Shown piece after piece: positions 30,862 to 32,080 of a DNA stretch of 32,080 bases. Location of the stretch: IMG/VR virus record IMGVR_UViG_3300042472_000688, positions 1 to 32,080 of that record; one strand, 5' to 3'. Position numbers and translations under genes: made by a program. Below the pieces are notes generated by a model, which did no database searches, was not told the origin of the DNA, and saw only the letters and a list, made by a program, of their open reading frames with translations. Source of the stretch: a virus. Position 1 is the first letter of the stretch; every line of letters begins with the position of its first letter.

Positions 30862-31088
30862 TACTTCTTGCTTAATAAGATTCGACAATTCCCTTTCTTG
30901 TATTCAAACTCTTTTGGGTTGTCAGCGTATATCCAATCGTATTGTTCAAACCCTTTTGAGATAACATAGTTCTCAATTCTTTTGGAGTAACTTGCTCTCA
31001 TATTAATTTTGTACTCAGTGATTTCTAATTGCCAAAACAATCCCAAATCTAATCCTAATTCAAAAAACTCTCCTAACTTCTTGTTCAT
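30861..31088 (-). CDS. Hypothetical protein, 75 aa
   Basis: A 75-residue protein from ATG 31088, helical in its first half with a basic C-terminal segment. Leader CACTAAAA (31105-31098) lies 9 bases upstream and fixes this start; a longer frame to 31151 would overlap the upstream gene. Translationally coupled to the RadC-like gene. Not recognised. Confidence 0.6.
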   Translation of the reverse strand: MNKKLGEFFELGLDLGLFWQLEITEYKINMRASYSKRIENYVISKGFEQYDWIYADNPKEFEYKKGNCRILLSKK

Positions 31089-31111
31089 AATTTCTAATTT
31101 TAGTGTTAATG

Positions 31112-31372
31112 TTAAATGTCGTAAACGTGTGCGTAACCCGGATTTTGCCACTCGAAGTATAATCCGTGCTTTTCTAATATTCTATTCAATCTGTCAGAAC
31201 CTGCACACAGTTGGCTATGGTAGTATTCCAACCACTCTTCTGCTTCGGGTTCTTCTGCATCTATCCAAAAGTGTCCTCGTTCATCCGTGTACCATTCTTT
31301 AACAGGACAACCTGCCTTCTCCAATTCTTTGAAACATTTTCTTGCTTTGCTATTCATTTCAAACTCTTCCAT
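31112..31372 (-). CDS. Hypothetical protein, 86 aa
   Basis: An 86-residue acidic protein with three cysteines and a Trp/Tyr-rich C-terminus ending GYAHVYDI, an ending seen in other small Bacteroidetes phage proteins. The leader CCACTAAAAAC (31390-31380) stands 7 bases before ATG 31372. Function unknown. Confidence 0.6.
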   Translation of the reverse strand: MEEFEMNSKARKCFKELEKAGCPVKEWYTDERGHFWIDAEEPEAEEWLEYYHSQLCAGSDRLNRILEKHGLYFEWQNPGYAHVYDI

Positions 31373-31390
31373 AATTTGTGTTTTTAGTGG

Positions 31391-31507
31391 TTAAATTAAA
31401 CTATCATTTAATAGTGTTACGATTTCGATAAACTTTTCTTGTGTGATTTTGCCTCTTTTTAATGCGTCTAATAAGATTGACATTGTTTCTGTTGAAATTG
31501 TTTTCAT
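31391..31507 (-). CDS. Tiny helical protein, 38 aa
   Basis: A 38-residue frame from ATG 31507 (begins MKTISTETMSILLDALKRGK). It is the first frame after promoter P4 and belongs to the class where CACTAAAA directly abuts the ATG. The predicted helix-turn-helix-like pattern (LLDALKRGKITQEKFIEIV) hints at DNA or protein binding, but it is too short to classify. Confidence 0.5.
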   Translation of the reverse strand: MKTISTETMSILLDALKRGKITQEKFIEIVTLLNDSLI

Positions 31508-31533
31508 TTTTAGTGTTTTTGATTATTGTTCAG

Positions 31534-31584
31534 CAAAGATATTAAAAATTTGTTAGTAATAACAAAGGGTATAAATTTTAACAT
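31534..31584 (-). promoter_or_regulatory. Host-type promoter P4
   Basis: Best-formed of the four early promoters: TTTG (31566-31563), 21 bases, then TATCTTTG (31541-31534) on the minus strand, in the shared core TTTTTAATATCTTTG. ATGTTAAA (31584-31577) lies 35 bases upstream of the -7 box. It directs the three small genes and the RadC-like gene. Confidence 0.75.
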
Positions 31585-31594
31585 TAATTTTAAC

Positions 31595-32080
31595 TTATCG
31601 TACTGCATACTTACCATAGTTCGGTCTGCTTAACTTATTCAATACAGAGTAACGCAAAGCATCCAAACTGTGATTGAATTTGTCTTCCGGCTTGTTTGTG
31701 AGGTTTCCATTCTTGTCTTCTATGAACTTGTAGTTACGCATTTCTTTGATGACATTTAAGGAAGTGTCCAATACTATTAATTTGTATCTACGCAGGATGT
31801 CAATACCTAAATTTATTTCTCCCTTGTACGTACTTTTAGTGTTCCACCCTAACCTGTGCAACTCTTCTACTGATTTGGGTTCTGCACTATCGCAAAAGAT
31901 TTCGTCTCTTCTGTCTAATCCAAGTGATCCAAAGTGGTCGGCAATGTCCGAGTTGGTCATATTCGTTCTGTACAACAACTCCTTGATGTAAATGCTATCT
32001 CCAAGCAAATATGAAGCTACCATTGAGGTTGCATCATTCGTGAAACCAAAATCCAATCCATACGAAATTAGTTTGGCTTG
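31595..32080 (-). CDS. terL: Terminase large subunit, C-terminal part (split by the window ends)
   Basis: RNase H-fold nuclease half of the terminase, which cuts concatemeric DNA during packaging. Visible acidic motifs in order are GLDFGF (first metal-binding Asp), CDSAEP (second) and DKFNHSLDALRY (third, near the C-terminus). The frame is open to the right edge of the window because the bases from 31954 on repeat the left edge. Joined to the part at 1-805 it makes one 387-residue protein. The stop at 31595 is followed closely by the promoter of the next unit (31534-31584), with no clear terminator hairpin between. Confidence 0.95.
   Translation of the reverse strand, partial: QAKLISYGLDFGFTNDATSMVASYLLGDSIYIKELLYRTNMTNSDIADHFGSLGLDRRDEIFCDSAEPKSVEELHRLGWNTKSTYKGEINLGIDILRRYKLIVLDTSLNVIKEMRNYKFIEDKNGNLTNKPEDKFNHSLDALRYSVLNKLSRPNYGKYAVR
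31954..32080. repeat. Terminal overlap, copy 2 (identical to 1-127)
   Basis: Second copy of the 127-base exact direct repeat. It lies inside the large terminase coding sequence in the same frame as copy 1, so removing one copy restores a single intact gene. Confidence 0.9.

Overview
This window is the circular genome of a tailed phage with a long non-contractile tail (siphovirus type), most likely infecting a Bacteroidota host in or near the Flavobacteria. The first 127 bases (1-127) recur exactly as the last 127 (31954-32080), so the sequence closes into a circle of 31,953 bp, and the large terminase gene is cut in two by the arbitrary window ends. The host guess rests on the AT-rich sequence, the near absence of Shine-Dalgarno sequences (starts are preceded by A-rich stretches), promoters of the Bacteroidetes type (TAnnTTTG at -7), and structural protein families typical of Bacteroidetes phages. 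All 61 genes I accept lie on the minus strand, so transcription runs from high to low coordinates, with many ATGA and TAATG start/stop overlaps.

Layout in transcription order. (1) 31584-30451: a promoter, three small unknown genes and a RadC/JAB-domain protein, closed by a terminator. (2) 30383-13256: the late region. It holds a tail-assembly chaperone pair joined by a likely -1 frameshift, tail completion proteins, two large tail-tip proteins and a tape measure. These are followed by the head genes (XkdF-like protease, scaffold, major capsid, a candidate tail tube, portal and connector), then a fibre-like protein, holin, M15 endopeptidase and a NinG-like nuclease. Four copies of one unusual two-part element (CAAA-N13-ACGTTATAT) start these structural blocks. 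(3) 13274-13147: a candidate small RNA with its own promoter and terminator. (4) 13140-7048: early replication and recombination genes (SLOG protein, ERF annealing protein, an SSB-tailed protein, a RecA-fold helicase, a phage sigma factor, a PD-(D/E)XK nuclease and many small proteins). (5) 7041-1904: small proteins, a 5'-3' exonuclease, a DnaA-domain-IV-like protein, a ParB-like protein and two GT-A-type glycosyltransferases. (6) 1894-774 and across the window ends: a stand-alone RarA/MgsA C-terminal domain, then the small and large terminases.

How it works together (inference): four host-type promoters with an almost identical core drive the early and middle units. One of the early products is a sigma factor, which could recognise the four late elements. 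Thirteen early/middle genes, and no structural gene, carry the same leader CACTAAAA(AC) just before their start codon. The candidate small RNA displays the exact complement of this leader in a hairpin loop, so it may act as one switch that silences early translation. No integrase, repressor, DNA polymerase, primase, tRNA or CRISPR was seen, which suggests a lytic phage that uses the host polymerase. No stretch longer than about 300 bases lacks a gene; the longest gaps are 13688-13892 (AT-rich) and 13061-13255 (the small RNA and a promoter).
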